The position numbers and the translations under genes were made by a program. Positions 1 through 10,978 of a stretch of DNA of 64,000 nt are shown here, piece after piece. Numbering within the stretch: position 1 is the stretch's first letter; every line of letters starts with the position of its first letter. The notes under the pieces are model-generated. The model was not told the origin of the DNA, ran no database searches, and saw nothing but the letters and a program-made list of their open reading frames with translations. Source of the stretch: Chelativorans intermedius (GTDB lineage Bacteria > Pseudomonadota > Alphaproteobacteria > Rhizobiales > Rhizobiaceae); the NCBI RefSeq assembly GCF_025398255.1, contig NZ_JAODNW010000019.1, positions 1 through 64,000 of the forward strand. The letters are read 5' to 3'.

Positions 1-45
1 TCTTTCGCATTCGTCTGCTCCTTCAAAGTTGGCGCAGACTCTACA

Positions 46-411
46 TCACGGTGAGGGATTTTGCGGGGGGCAGGTCACCGGCAGAAGCAGATCGGCGGAG
101 GAATGCCGCGCCGGGTCGAAGCGGTCGGCGGCCTGAAGGTCGTCATACATGTTGTGAAGCGGAACACCTTCCGGCAGAAGCCCGCTTGAGCGCAGAAGGG
201 CTTCGGCATGACGCAATCGTGGGTTGTATCGGGCGGTCAGTATGGAGGGCGAGATGCCAAGCTCTCGGGAAAACAAAACGGCGCGCAGCAGCGATGCGTT
301 TTCAACGCCCGATCGCTGCCGCCCCATGTCTATGTTGAGAAAGCTGAAGCGGCACTGCTCGATGGGAATGGGGCGTCGCTTGTCGAGGTTCATCGCAGCC
401 CTCGTTCTCAT
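46..411 (-). CDS. Truncated GtfA/TagE-like glycosyltransferase, N-terminal part only
   Basis: The 121-residue product resembles the N-terminal segment of bacterial glycosyltransferases of the GtfA/TagE type. It has the phrases RSGVENASLLRA (about residues 33-44), ILTARYNP and, near residue 87, NMYDDLQ, which in that family precede the GT-B catalytic domains. Those enzymes usually run to about 500 residues, so only the first fifth is present before a TGA at 48-46. Its ATG overlaps the stop of the upstream CapA-like gene as ATGA, so the two are probably translationally coupled, and this start is preferred over the internal Met at residue 7. Base composition is lower in GC than the core genes. 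It could be a pseudogene, a frameshifted gene resuming beyond the window edge, or a short relic; the first 45 bases cannot decide. Confidence 0.55.
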   Translation of the reverse strand: MRTRAAMNLDKRRPIPIEQCRFSFLNIDMGRQRSGVENASLLRAVLFSRELGISPSILTARYNPRLRHAEALLRSSGLLPEGVPLHNMYDDLQAADRFDPARHSSADLLLPVTCPPQNPSP

Positions 412-1949
412 AGCGGGTTGACGAGCCCGACTTCGATATCGAGCTGTGCGTTGCGAAGACTGTTGGAGGCCGGGGGGCGCAGCCCAACATAGTCACGGTA
501 GATCTGACGGGGCTGCCACCTGGTCGTCGGCAGCATCCAGTCGCATGGGTCGTGATCCATCCCGCCGCCCCAGACGACGGGCGTTGCCCGGTCGTTGGAC
601 ACGGCCCTTATGTCGAGCCGCCAGTTGGCTGTCGGCGTCTCAAGGCAAATCCAGAAACTTTCGACCCAGAGCATCGCCCGGCCAGTCAGCTTCCTTGTGC
701 TGCAGCGCAGGCCGAGAAGAACGAGCGGACCGAGGCGGATCGGATTGTCGAGGCGCGCGTCAGCGGGAACCTCCCGCGCAATCCATTCGTTCCGCACCCC
801 GATTGTGGCCAGCGCGGATGCAATTGCGTCGTCGGATACGAAGGGCTCTCTCGAAACCGCAGATTCCGGTTGGCGGGGCGGGCTGCAGCATTCGCGGATG
901 GTGAGCGTCGCGGAGCCGTCGTCTTCGAGCTCGACTGCGCTTCCGAGTTCGGAGCACAAGGCCGCAAAATTCTCGCTGATCTTTGCTGCTTCAGCCTGCG
1001 GGAGTTCATGGGTGTGGCCGAACCTTGCGCGCGCAGGCGCAAACTGGACACGATAAACGCCTTCACTGTCGACGTGAAGTCTGAAGACTCCGGTGTCGTA
1101 TTCGCCTTGTATCGAGTCAAACAGGAGGTTGCCCGCATCATAGATGATGGGCTTTCCCTTATAGATCTCTGTCCCCTGCAATATATGTGCAGAAGAGCCC
1201 AATACGGCGTCTGCGCCAAGGTCGATGATCGTATGGCCGAGCGCTATTTCAGCCTCAGTGGGCCTTGCCGCGAAATTCTTCCCCCAATGCAGGGCAATCA
1301 AGACCAGATCGGCATTTCCGCGGGCTTCCAAGATCCGTTTTTCAAGAGTCCGTCGCCATAGATCCGGCTTCTGGATATCGAGATAGGCGATACCGGCCGC
1401 ATTCTCGGTTGCGGCGAAACGATGCTGAGTCGTATCAAAGGAGAAAAATGCGATCCGGTACGGTCCGGCTTGCGCGTAGCACGGTTCAAAGGCCTCATGA
1501 ATGTTGTTGCCGGCGCCGGCGTGCTTGATTGCGAATGTATCCAGCCACTTGCCTTGCTCGATCAAAGCCTCTCGCCCATAGTCGCCGGAGTGGTTGTTTG
1601 CCACGGCTACCACATCGATCCCGGCAGCGCGGAGTATGTGCAGCATCTCCGGGCGCGCACGATAGTAGAACGGGCCAGACTCGCCCTTGTCGATGCCGAA
1701 TTGGCCACAGGTTGAAACCACGCATTCAAGATTGACGATTCTCAAGTCGGCCGTTCGCATCGCGGGAAGGTCGAGGACGTTGTGAACCCCGATCTCCTCG
1801 GTTCTGTAGTGCTGCCGGCGTCCGAGGTTGACATCGCCTCCCCAGCAAATGATGGCGCTCTCGGGCTTGCCGGAGGCAGGCTGGGATGATCCGCGTGCCG
1901 GCTGTTGCACGTCCGCGCCGCTCTTTGTGTTCTCGAACTCGGTCATCAT
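408..1949 (-). CDS. CapA-like (poly-gamma-glutamate synthesis type) metallophosphoesterase with extra C-terminal domain
   Basis: Residues about 33-280 form a CapA/PgsA-type calcineurin-like fold. The motifs are GGDVNLGRR (37-45), IVNLECVVS (71-79), VVAVANNHSGDYG (113-125), LHWGKNF (220-226), GSSAHILQG (251-259) and YDAGNLLFD (270-278), with the metal-binding Asp, Asn and His positions of that family intact. CapA proteins act in capsule or polyglutamate assembly, but the family also has many members of unknown role. No signal peptide or membrane anchor is visible at the N terminus, which is unusual. The last 120 residues, including TTRWQPRQIYRDYVGLRPP and a final VGLVNP, resemble beta-sandwich tails seen on some glycan-related enzymes; this is my inference. 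The coupled downstream glycosyltransferase fragment supports a surface-glycan context. Two adjacent ATG codons leave the start uncertain by one residue. Confidence 0.75.
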   Translation of the reverse strand: MMTEFENTKSGADVQQPARGSSQPASGKPESAIICWGGDVNLGRRQHYRTEEIGVHNVLDLPAMRTADLRIVNLECVVSTCGQFGIDKGESGPFYYRARPEMLHILRAAGIDVVAVANNHSGDYGREALIEQGKWLDTFAIKHAGAGNNIHEAFEPCYAQAGPYRIAFFSFDTTQHRFAATENAAGIAYLDIQKPDLWRRTLEKRILEARGNADLVLIALHWGKNFAARPTEAEIALGHTIIDLGADAVLGSSAHILQGTEIYKGKPIIYDAGNLLFDSIQGEYDTGVFRLHVDSEGVYRVQFAPARARFGHTHELPQAEAAKISENFAALCSELGSAVELEDDGSATLTIRECCSPPRQPESAVSREPFVSDDAIASALATIGVRNEWIAREVPADARLDNPIRLGPLVLLGLRCSTRKLTGRAMLWVESFWICLETPTANWRLDIRAVSNDRATPVVWGGGMDHDPCDWMLPTTRWQPRQIYRDYVGLRPPASNSLRNAQLDIEVGLVNPL

Positions 1950-2226
1950 CTCGTCAAATACAGTTATCTCTGGTATTCGTATGATTTGGTATGTCGTGTT
2001 AAATATATGATTTTATGAGTAGAAATTCTGTATATTCGCACCATTTGCGCCGTGCCCTGCAGTTTGCACGTCGGGCGTATAAACAATACGTCGTCTGCGT
2101 TTACTTTTCCAGTCGTTTGCAGCAGGCGGCCTGCGTCTGCCTTCGATGATGGATGCGCCGTCTATAACGGTGTGGTGCTGCTGGCGCCGTTGCGGGCTCC
2201 TGTTCCGTCGGCCGCCGCAGCCGGTC
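1950..2226. other. AT-rich intergenic region upstream of the CapA-like gene
   Basis: This 277-base stretch separates the end of moeA from the CapA-like gene. Its left 100 bases are strikingly AT-rich for this replicon, with runs such as taaatatatgattttatg near 2002-2019. That is expected of a promoter for the minus-strand CapA gene, or of a site for an AT-preferring regulator. I see no convincing open frame and no clear terminator for moeA in it. Confidence 0.4.
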
Positions 2227-3432
2227 TCAACGCAGCATCAGCACCTGGCAGCGCGCGCCGGCTTCGCTCGCCGGTGCACCGGCCTCACGCACGATGAGGG
2301 CGTTGGCGGCGGCCAGCGTGCTGAGCATGGAGGAGTCCTGAATCTGAAAGGGTGTGGCGACCAGACCGCGCGGCCCCGCCGTCACCGTGGCGCGCACATA
2401 GTCGCGCCGCCCGCCTGTGGCTTCCATCGGCGCGGCAAGCTCTGCCTGGCGCAGATCGGGCGTGAAGAGGCGGCTGCAAAGTCGCGCAATCGCCGGCCGC
2501 AGGAAGAGATGCGCGCAGACAAGCGCGGAGACCGGATTGCCGGGAAGGCCGAGCACGCGCGCCGCCTCCAGACGGCCATACATCATCGGCTTTCCGGGGC
2601 GCATGGCGATCTTCCAGAAGGAAAGCCGAGCACCTTCGCTATCAAGGGCCTGGTGCACCAGATCGTGGTCGCCGACTGAGGCGCCGCCGAGCGTCACGAC
2701 AATGTCGCTGCCTGCGGCGAGCGCCTGGCGCAGCGCCGCAGCGATGGCCTGCCGCTCATCGGGAACGATGCCCAGGTCAAGCACGCGGGCGCCATCCAGG
2801 CTGGCAAGAGCCGCGATGCCGCAGCTGTTGGATGCGACAATCTGGTCCGGGCCCGGCTCGCCTCCCGGCGGCACCAGTTCGTCACCCGTTGCGATGATGG
2901 CCACCAACGGGCGGCGCACCACCGGCAGCACCGCATGGCCGGCCGCCGCGGCGAGGGAAAGGGCTGCCGGGTCCAGAACGCGGCCCTGTTCGAGAACCGT
3001 TTCGCCGGCGCGGAAGTCGAGCCCGGCGCGGCGGATGTGCCGCCCGGCGGCCACGCCTGCGGTGGCCGTGATGCGCCCGTCCTCCAGCCTCTCGGTGTTC
3101 TCCTGGATGAGAATCGTGTCTGCCCCCGCGGGCACCGGCGCGCCGGTGAAGATGCGCACCGCCTCGCCGGAGCCGACTTTCCCGGCAAAGCGCCGCCCGG
3201 CCGCCGATTCGCCGATGACCGCCAGCACCGCCGGCGCCTGCGCGACATCAGCGGCGCGCACCGCATAGCCGTCCATGGCGGAGGCATCGAAGGGTGGCTG
3301 CGTACGCCGGGCGGTCAACGGAGCGGCCAGCACGCGCCCGGCCGCCTCGGCCAGCGGCACCGTCTCGTGGTCGAGGGGCGCAAGTCCCTCCAGAACCCGT
3401 TCCAGCGCCTCGTCAACGGGAATGAGGGTCAT
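2227..3432 (-). CDS. moeA: Molybdopterin molybdenumtransferase MoeA
   Basis: MoeA inserts molybdate into adenylylated molybdopterin in the last step of molybdenum cofactor synthesis, in the cytoplasm. The 401-residue length is normal. Characteristic motifs are [11 protein letters not shown] (47-57), ATGDEL (181-186), GGASVGDHD (249-257) in the MoaB/Mog-like catalytic domain, and GLPGNPVS (295-302), followed by the C-terminal beta-barrel domain. The start codon overlaps the moaC stop as ATGA, giving translational coupling. It is the last gene of the ppiD-trpD-trpC-moaC-moeA run; lexA, which often follows in relatives, is not here. Confidence 0.96.
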   Translation of the reverse strand: MTLIPVDEALERVLEGLAPLDHETVPLAEAAGRVLAAPLTARRTQPPFDASAMDGYAVRAADVAQAPAVLAVIGESAAGRRFAGKVGSGEAVRIFTGAPVPAGADTILIQENTERLEDGRITATAGVAAGRHIRRAGLDFRAGETVLEQGRVLDPAALSLAAAAGHAVLPVVRRPLVAIIATGDELVPPGGEPGPDQIVASNSCGIAALASLDGARVLDLGIVPDERQAIAAALRQALAAGSDIVVTLGGASVGDHDLVHQALDSEGARLSFWKIAMRPGKPMMYGRLEAARVLGLPGNPVSALVCAHLFLRPAIARLCSRLFTPDLRQAELAAPMEATGGRRDYVRATVTAGPRGLVATPFQIQDSSMLSTLAAANALIVREAGAPASEAGARCQVLMLR

Positions 3433-3938
3433 CGGCCGCCGGACTCCTCTGCCCGCCAGTCACCGGATTTGCCGCCGCTCTTTTCGAGAAGGCGCACCGC
3501 CCCGATCACCATGCCTCTGTCGAGCGCCTTGGCCATGTCATAGATCGTCAGGCAGGCCACGGAAACGGCTGTGAGCGCCTCCATCTCCACACCCGTCTTG
3601 CCTGTCACCCGCGCCATCGCTTCCACGCGCAGGCCGGGCAGCCTCTCGTCGGGCACGATGTCGACGTTCACGCGGGTGAGCGGCAGGGGATGACAAAGGG
3701 GAATGAGGTCGTGCGTCTTCTTGGCCGCCATGATGCCGGCGAGCCGGGCGACGGCGATCACGTCGCCCTTCTTGGCATTGCCCGCCAGGATGGCCCGCAG
3801 CGTTTCCGGCGCCATGGTGACGGTGCCGGCGGCGACCGCCGTGCGCGCCGTCTCGGGTTTGTCTCCCACATCCACCATCTGCGCCCGCCCATCGGCGGCG
3901 AGATGGGTCAGCCTGTCTTTCGCCGCGTCGCCCGCCAT
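3429..3938 (-). CDS. moaC: Cyclic pyranopterin monophosphate synthase MoaC
   Basis: MoaC converts the cyclic GTP product of MoaA to cyclic pyranopterin monophosphate, an early step of molybdenum cofactor synthesis. The 169-residue protein carries MVDVGDK (21-27), the active-site stretch [13 protein letters not shown] (73-85) and [10 protein letters not shown] (113-122), with the conserved catalytic Lys and Asp of the [10 protein letters not shown] segment near residue 137. It lies 1 base after trpC and overlaps moeA by 4 bases, so the three genes are almost certainly one transcript. Confidence 0.97.
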   Translation of the reverse strand: MAGDAAKDRLTHLAADGRAQMVDVGDKPETARTAVAAGTVTMAPETLRAILAGNAKKGDVIAVARLAGIMAAKKTHDLIPLCHPLPLTRVNVDIVPDERLPGLRVEAMARVTGKTGVEMEALTAVSVACLTIYDMAKALDRGMVIGAVRLLEKSGGKSGDWRAEESGGR

Positions 3939-3939
3939 C

Positions 3940-4755
3940 TCAGCTTGCCGCCCGTGCGGCGGTCTCCCGGCCCAGCAGCGCGCGTGTGGCCGCCTCCACG
4001 TCGTCCTCGCGCATCAGGCTCTCGCCGACCAGAAAACTGCGGATGCCGACCCGGGCGAGCCTGTGGCAGTCCTCGTGGGTGAATATTCCGCTCTCGCCGA
4101 TCACGATCCGCCCTTCGGGCACCAGCGGCGCCAGCCGTTCACTGGTGGCAAGCGTCGTCTCAAAGGTGCGCAGGTTGCGATTGTTGATGCCAATGAGCGG
4201 GGAGGAAAGCTTCAGCGCCCGTTCCAGTTCCGCCTCGTCGTGCACTTCGATCAGCGTATCCATTCCGAGCGCGCCGGCCGTCTCCTCCAGCGCGCGCGCC
4301 TCCGCGTCGCTGACGCTTGCCATGATGATGAGGATGGCATCGGCGCCCCAGGAGCGGGCCTCGTAGACCTGATAGGGCTCGAACATGAAGTCCTTGCGCA
4401 GCACGGGCAGCGCCGTGGCCTGTCGCGCCTCTCTCAGGAAGGCTGGCGCGCCCTGAAAGGAGGGAGCGTCGGTGAGCACCGAAAGGCAGGCAGCCCCCGC
4501 CCGCTCATAGGCTTCTGCCAGGCGGGGCGGGTCGAAATCGGCGCGGATAAGCCCCTTGGAAGGGCTGGCCTTCTTGATCTCGGCGATGAGCGCGAAGCCG
4601 CCTGCCGCGTGCCGGGCACGCAAGGCGGCGGCGAAGCCGCGCACCGGGGGCGCCCGGCGTGCCTGCTGCGCAAGTGCCGCCTCGGGCAGGGCGGCCTTGG
4701 CGTCGGCGATCTCCCGGCGCTTGTAGGCTTCGATCTTGCGCAGAATGTCGGCCAT
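3940..4755 (-). CDS. trpC: Indole-3-glycerol phosphate synthase TrpC
   Basis: TrpC closes the indole ring in tryptophan synthesis, turning carboxyphenylamino-deoxyribulose phosphate into indole-3-glycerol phosphate. The 271-residue TIM barrel shows [10 protein letters not shown] (59-68) with catalytic Glu and Lys, LRKDFMF (119-125), GINNRNL (189-195) and GESGI (220-224). It is monofunctional, without a fused TrpF domain. It follows trpD by 9 bases in the same operon. Biosynthetic trp genes here contrast with tryptophan-degrading kyn genes near 56-58 kb. Confidence 0.97.
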   Translation of the reverse strand: MADILRKIEAYKRREIADAKAALPEAALAQQARRAPPVRGFAAALRARHAAGGFALIAEIKKASPSKGLIRADFDPPRLAEAYERAGAACLSVLTDAPSFQGAPAFLREARQATALPVLRKDFMFEPYQVYEARSWGADAILIIMASVSDAEARALEETAGALGMDTLIEVHDEAELERALKLSSPLIGINNRNLRTFETTLATSERLAPLVPEGRIVIGESGIFTHEDCHRLARVGIRSFLVGESLMREDDVEAATRALLGRETAARAAS

Positions 4756-4764
4756 GGCCGCTCC

Positions 4765-5787
4765 CTAGGACGGATTTTTACGGTTGGATACTTCGATCAG
4801 CTTTTCGAGCGCGGCCAGCGCGCGGCCCTCGTCCAGGGCTGCGGCGGCCTGCGCCACGCCCGCGCGCAGCGTGTCGGCCTTGCCGGCCACCACCAGCGCA
4901 CCGCCGGCGTTCAGAAGGGCGATGTCGCGATAGGCGTTCTTCTCACCTTCCAGAACGGCGCGCAGCGCCCTGGCATTGTGCACGCCGTCGCCACCCTTGA
5001 GCGCGGCCATCTCGGCGCGGGCCAGCCCGACCTCCTCGGGCGTGACCTCGAAGATGCGCACCTCGCCATCCTCCAGCGCAGCCACGCGGGTGGTGCCGGC
5101 CGTCGTCATCTCGTCGAGCCCGTCGCCATGCACCACCCAGGCGCGCTCCGCGCCGAGCTGCCTGAGCACATGGGCGAGCGGCTCGACCCATTCGGGCGAA
5201 AAGACCCCGACGAGCTGGCGGCGGACGCGTGCCGGGTTCGACAGCGGCCCCAGCAGGTTGAAGATGGTGCGCGTGCCGAGCTCCACGCGGGTGGGGCCCA
5301 CATGGCGCATGGCCGCATGGTGGGAGGGCGCGAACATGAAGCCGACACCCGCCTGCGCGATACACGCGGCAATGCGGTCGGGCCCGATCTCGATGTCGAC
5401 ACCCAGCGCGGCCAGACTGTCGGCCGCGCCCGAGCGCGAGGAGAGCGCCCTGTTGCCATGCTTGGCCACAGGCACCCCGCAACCCGCGACGATGAAGGCG
5501 GCGCAGGTGGACACGTTGTAGGTGCCGGAGGCATCTCCGCCGGTACCCACGATGTCGATGGCATCTTCCGGGGCTTCCACCGGCAGCATCTTGGCGCGCA
5601 TGGTATCGACGGCGCCACTGATCTCGTCCACCGTCTCGCCGCGCACTCTGAGCGCCATCAGGAAGCCGCCGATCTGGCTCGGCGTGGCCTCTCCCGACAT
5701 GATGATGTCGAAGGCCTCGCGCGCTTCGGCAAAGGAAAGTGCTGCTCCGCTGGCCGCCTTGGCGATGTAGGGCCTCAGATCCGCCAT
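4765..5787 (-). CDS. trpD: Anthranilate phosphoribosyltransferase TrpD
   Basis: TrpD transfers phosphoribose from PRPP to anthranilate, the second committed step of tryptophan synthesis. The 340-residue protein carries the PRPP-binding GTGGD (81-85), NVST (91-94) and KHGNR (109-113) motifs and the LLGPLSNPA segment. It sits 8 bases after the ppiD-like gene and 9 before trpC. A separate trpG glutaminase gene, which sometimes lies between ppiD and trpD in relatives, is absent, so anthranilate synthase must be encoded elsewhere. Confidence 0.97.
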   Translation of the reverse strand: MADLRPYIAKAASGAALSFAEAREAFDIIMSGEATPSQIGGFLMALRVRGETVDEISGAVDTMRAKMLPVEAPEDAIDIVGTGGDASGTYNVSTCAAFIVAGCGVPVAKHGNRALSSRSGAADSLAALGVDIEIGPDRIAACIAQAGVGFMFAPSHHAAMRHVGPTRVELGTRTIFNLLGPLSNPARVRRQLVGVFSPEWVEPLAHVLRQLGAERAWVVHGDGLDEMTTAGTTRVAALEDGEVRIFEVTPEEVGLARAEMAALKGGDGVHNARALRAVLEGEKNAYRDIALLNAGGALVVAGKADTLRAGVAQAAAALDEGRALAALEKLIEVSNRKNPS

Positions 5788-5795
5788 AGCCTGCC

Positions 5796-7682
5796 TCAGA
5801 AGCTCAGCGCCTGCTGGAGGGCGGTCTGGTTGACCGTCACCTCGTGCTCGCTCTGCAGGCGGGCGATGAGCTGGTCCAGCAGGTCGTTGGATATGCCCTG
5901 CGCCAACGCTGTGGCCACCTCCTGGGGAACCGCATCGGCCGATGCCGATGCCGGCTCGAAGACCTCGGTCACCTTGAAGAGAAACTTGCCCTGTCCTGCC
6001 GGGTTGTCGAAAACGCCTGTGCCGTTCTTGGGCACGCCGAAGACGGCGGCCACGCCCGCGCGGCCGAGATCGGCATCGTCCGCCTGGCGTTTCAGCCCGC
6101 GCTTGACCACCTTTTCCTGGCCGACTTCGGCGGCGATGTCGTCAAGCGTTCTTCCCTCCGCCAATGCGCGCTCCAGTTCGCGTGCGCGCTCGGCGAGACG
6201 CGCCTCGGCTTCGGCCTCGCGCCAGTCCTCCATTGCCCGCTCGCGCACCTCATCGAGGGTCCGCTCGCGCGCCGGCGTGATCTCCGCCACCTCGTAGAAG
6301 AGGTAGCCGTTGCCGGGCAGGCTGATGGGGGGATTTTCCAGCCCCTTGTCGGTCTCGAAGGCTTCCCTCAGAAGCTCGCGCGACTGCGGCAGGTCGTCGA
6401 TCACCGAGCCGTCCGGACGGCGGCCGGTGCGGTCGACCGCCTCGACCGTGCGCATGGTAAGCCTCAGTTTCTCGGCGGCTTCCTGCATGGTCTGGCCGGC
6501 GGCGCGCGCATCCTCATAGGCATCGTAGGTGTCGTGCACCAGCGCGCTTGCCTCGTCGAGCGCCAGTTCTCGGCGGATCTCCTCGCTCACCTGTTCGAGC
6601 GGAGTCACCTTTTCCGGCTCGACCTTGGTGACGCGCAGGAGCACGGGGCCGAAGGTGCCATCCACCACGTCGCTTACCGCCCCTTCACGCAGGGCGAAGG
6701 CGGCTTCGGCGATCGCCTCGTCGGCCACTTCTTCTCGCGTAAAGGTGCCAAGCAGGATGTCCTCTTCGGTGCGATCCTGCATCTGGGCCACGTCGAGGAA
6801 GGTTGCGCCGGTGCGCAGGCTTTCGCGCGCTGCGGCGGCATCCTCGCGGCTGGCGAAGTTGATCTGCTCGATGGTGCGGCGCTCCGGCGTGGTGTAGCGT
6901 TCCAGATTCCGTTCGTAATAGGTGCGCACCTGCTCGTCGGAGATCACGGAGGGGTCGGCGATGTCCTCGGCCTCCAGCTTCACATACTGGATCGTGCGAT
7001 ATTCGGGGGCGGCATAGTCCTGCTTGTGCTCCTCGAACCAGCGCTCCAGTTCCACCGCAGCGGGAGCTTCGACCGGCTCGACCAGGGAGCGGGGCAGGGG
7101 CACGTATTCCACGGTCCTGTCCTCTCCGCGATAGAGCGCCACATTGTGCAGAAGCGTATCGGGGGCGGCAATTCCGCTCACCACGACATCGACGATCTGC
7201 TGGCGTTTGGCGGCCTGCTCGCGGTTTTTCAGATAGTCCTCGGGGCGCATGCCCACCTGGCTCAACACGAAGTCGAACTGGCGCCGGTCGAAGCGCCCGT
7301 CAGCCCCCCTGAAGGCAGGGTCGGAGGCCGCCAGCTCGGCGAGCTTGTCCTGGGAGATGCCCAGGTCCATGGTGCGCGCCGTTTCGTCCAGCACGGCGCC
7401 GGCGGCGAGCTGGGCGAGAACCTGGTTGTCGACGCCCAGCGCCACAGCCTGTTCACGGGTCAGCCGCGTGCCTAGGCGCTGGGAAAGCTCCGCAACCTGG
7501 CGATCATAGGCGAGCCGGAAGTCGAGGGGCGAGACGCTGGTCTGCCCGGCCGTCAGCACTGCGCCGCCCGGGCCGCTCAGGATCTGACCCGAGATACCCC
7601 AAACGGCAAAACTGAGGACCAGAAGGCCGATCAGAAGCTTCGCAATCCATGTGGAGGCCGCTTTTCTCAGGCTGTCGAGCAT
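5796..7682 (-). CDS. PpiD/SurA-type peptidylprolyl isomerase, membrane-anchored
   Basis: This 628-residue protein has the PpiD layout. A single membrane helix (about residues 12-32, [18 protein letters not shown]) is followed by a SurA-N-like chaperone region and a parvulin-type rotamase domain (about 260-365, with the typical ERRTIEQI entry and LREGAVSD segment). A long C-terminal region with another helical module follows. Such proteins face the periplasm and help newly secreted outer-membrane and periplasmic proteins fold. It heads the minus-strand operon with trpDC and moaC-moeA and is divergent from tpiA, with a 137-base shared promoter region. In this order it is usually annotated as SurA N-terminal domain-containing protein or ppiD. 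Confidence 0.9.
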   Translation of the reverse strand: MLDSLRKAASTWIAKLLIGLLVLSFAVWGISGQILSGPGGAVLTAGQTSVSPLDFRLAYDRQVAELSQRLGTRLTREQAVALGVDNQVLAQLAAGAVLDETARTMDLGISQDKLAELAASDPAFRGADGRFDRRQFDFVLSQVGMRPEDYLKNREQAAKRQQIVDVVVSGIAAPDTLLHNVALYRGEDRTVEYVPLPRSLVEPVEAPAAVELERWFEEHKQDYAAPEYRTIQYVKLEAEDIADPSVISDEQVRTYYERNLERYTTPERRTIEQINFASREDAAAARESLRTGATFLDVAQMQDRTEEDILLGTFTREEVADEAIAEAAFALREGAVSDVVDGTFGPVLLRVTKVEPEKVTPLEQVSEEIRRELALDEASALVHDTYDAYEDARAAGQTMQEAAEKLRLTMRTVEAVDRTGRRPDGSVIDDLPQSRELLREAFETDKGLENPPISLPGNGYLFYEVAEITPARERTLDEVRERAMEDWREAEAEARLAERARELERALAEGRTLDDIAAEVGQEKVVKRGLKRQADDADLGRAGVAAVFGVPKNGTGVFDNPAGQGKFLFKVTEVFEPASASADAVPQEVATALAQGISNDLLDQLIARLQSEHEVTVNQTALQQALSF

Positions 7683-7819
7683 GACGATCCGCTAAAAGTT
7701 CCCGTTGTCTGTGGTCATTGTTGGCAATAACGCCGTTGAGGGCCAGTGTCGATTGCTTTGTCATGCCTTTTTGGTAGTGAAGGCGTCTTGAGCGCAGTCG
7801 AGAAGCAACCGGAGGCCCC

Positions 7820-8584
7820 ATGACACCCGCGATCCGTCCCCTCATTGCCGGGAATTGGAAGATGCACGGCACATCCGCGTCTCTTGGCGAGTTGAAGGCC
7901 ATCGCCGAGGGCTTCGCCGGTGCCGCCGGGCAGGGGGCGGATGGGCTGGTCTGCGTGCCGGCGACGCTTCTGTCGCGGGCGGTGGAGGCGGTGCGCGGAA
8001 CACCGCTCGCCATCGGCGCGCAGGATTGCCACGCCGCCGAAAGCGGTGCGCATACGGGCGACATCGCCGCCGGGATGATCGCAGACTGCGGCGCCACCCA
8101 CGTCATCGTCGGCCATTCGGAGCGGCGCACCGATCATGGCGAGAGCGATGCCGAGGTGGCGGCCAAGGCCGCGGCGGCCTGGCGCGCCGGACTTGTGGCC
8201 ATGATCTGCCTGGGCGAAACTAGGGCCGAGCGCGAGGCAGGCGAGACGCTTGCCGTCCTGTCGCGGCAGCTTGCGGGCTCCGTGCCGGAGGGGGCGACGG
8301 CGGCCAACACGGTCATCGCCTACGAACCAGTGTGGGCCATCGGCACGGGGCTCACGCCGACGGTCGAGGATGTGGAAGAGGCACACGCACACCTTCGCAC
8401 CGAGCTGGAAACCCGGTTCGGCGCGGAAGGCGGGCGGATGCGCCTCCTCTATGGCGGCTCGGTCAAGCCGGCCAATGCGCACGAGCTTCTGTCGGTCGCC
8501 AATGTCGACGGTGCGCTTGTCGGGGGCGCCAGCCTCAAGGCCGTCGACTTTCTGGGCATCGCCTCCGCCGTGCGCTCCTCTTAG
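7820..8584 (+). CDS. tpiA: Triosephosphate isomerase TpiA
   Basis: TpiA interconverts dihydroxyacetone phosphate and glyceraldehyde 3-phosphate in glycolysis and gluconeogenesis. The 254-residue protein has the catalytic residues Lys14 in GNWKMHG, His99 in VGHSERR and Glu169 in [11 protein letters not shown], plus the phosphate-binding GGSVKP loop. The ATG is preceded by an AACCGGAGG ribosome-binding site. It starts a plus-strand run with secG, pyrG, kdsA and eno, a conserved order in this group. Confidence 0.97.
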   Translation: MTPAIRPLIAGNWKMHGTSASLGELKAIAEGFAGAAGQGADGLVCVPATLLSRAVEAVRGTPLAIGAQDCHAAESGAHTGDIAAGMIADCGATHVIVGHSERRTDHGESDAEVAAKAAAAWRAGLVAMICLGETRAEREAGETLAVLSRQLAGSVPEGATAANTVIAYEPVWAIGTGLTPTVEDVEEAHAHLRTELETRFGAEGGRMRLLYGGSVKPANAHELLSVANVDGALVGGASLKAVDFLGIASAVRSS

Positions 8585-8728
8585 GGCAGCGCTCCGTCTT
8601 TGCCTTGCAATGGTGCGCAGCCGTCCTATCTCCCTTGGGCACGGGGCTTGGAAAAGCGGACAAAGGGGTGTAATGAGCCGCGCGTCTAAGCTCACAGGCC
8701 CGCTTTGCTCCAGGCGCCGGAAGGAATC

Positions 8729-9127
8729 ATGCAAACGATAGTCATCGTCATCCACCTGCTCGTCGTGATCGCGCTTGTCGGCGCGGTGCTCCTGCAGCGT
8801 TCCGAAGGCGGGGGGCTCGGCATTGGCGGCGGCTCCGGCTTCATGACGGCGCGCGGAGCGGCCAATGCGCTGACGCGCACGACGGCCATTCTCGCCGCTG
8901 CCTTTTTCGCGACCTCGCTCACCCTGTCGCTGCTTGCCCGCTATCAGAGCCAGCCGACCGACATCTTCGAGCGGCTTCCGCAGACGGAGCAGCAAGAGGG
9001 CGAGGGCGGCGGCGCCGGCATTCTCGATGCGCTCGGCGGCGGCGAGGGCACGGCCGTGCCTTCCGGGGATGCAGAAGCGCCGGCGGCGCCGGCCCCTTCC
9101 GAGCCACAGGTGCCCACGGGTCAGTGA
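8729..9127 (+). CDS. secG: Preprotein translocase subunit SecG
   Basis: SecG is the small accessory subunit of the SecYEG channel in the inner membrane. I start it at the ATG giving MQTIVIVIHLLVV, with GGAAGGA just upstream, rather than at an in-frame ATG 24 bases earlier. The 132-residue product has two membrane helices (about 3-22 and 50-70) joined by the conserved segment LLQRSEGGGLGIGGGSGFM. It ends in an Ala/Pro-rich low-complexity tail typical of alphaproteobacterial SecG. Confidence 0.95.
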   Translation: MQTIVIVIHLLVVIALVGAVLLQRSEGGGLGIGGGSGFMTARGAANALTRTTAILAAAFFATSLTLSLLARYQSQPTDIFERLPQTEQQEGEGGGAGILDALGGGEGTAVPSGDAEAPAAPAPSEPQVPTGQ

Positions 9128-9267
9128 CGGGTTCTGCCGCAAGCCCTTGCAAGGCGGAGACAGGATCGGCATAGACGGCGGGCACGCCGATGGTCGGGCG
9201 TTGCCTTCAGCAAAAATCAAGTGGGCGCGGGCATTTTGCTCTGGCGGAATCGCGCGCGTCCGGTTAA

Positions 9268-10908
<1,641 letters not shown>

Positions 10909-10978
10909 CGCCGCCGCGTCCCGTCGCGGTATCGCGGCGGCTTGTCGTTTCTGCGCCGGACAATCGGGAGGTTCGTGA

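Noticed and set aside
3703-6297. Plus-strand open frame of more than 860 codons
   Set aside because: It is antisense to moaC, trpC, trpD and the ppiD-like gene, and its translation shows no recognisable domain.
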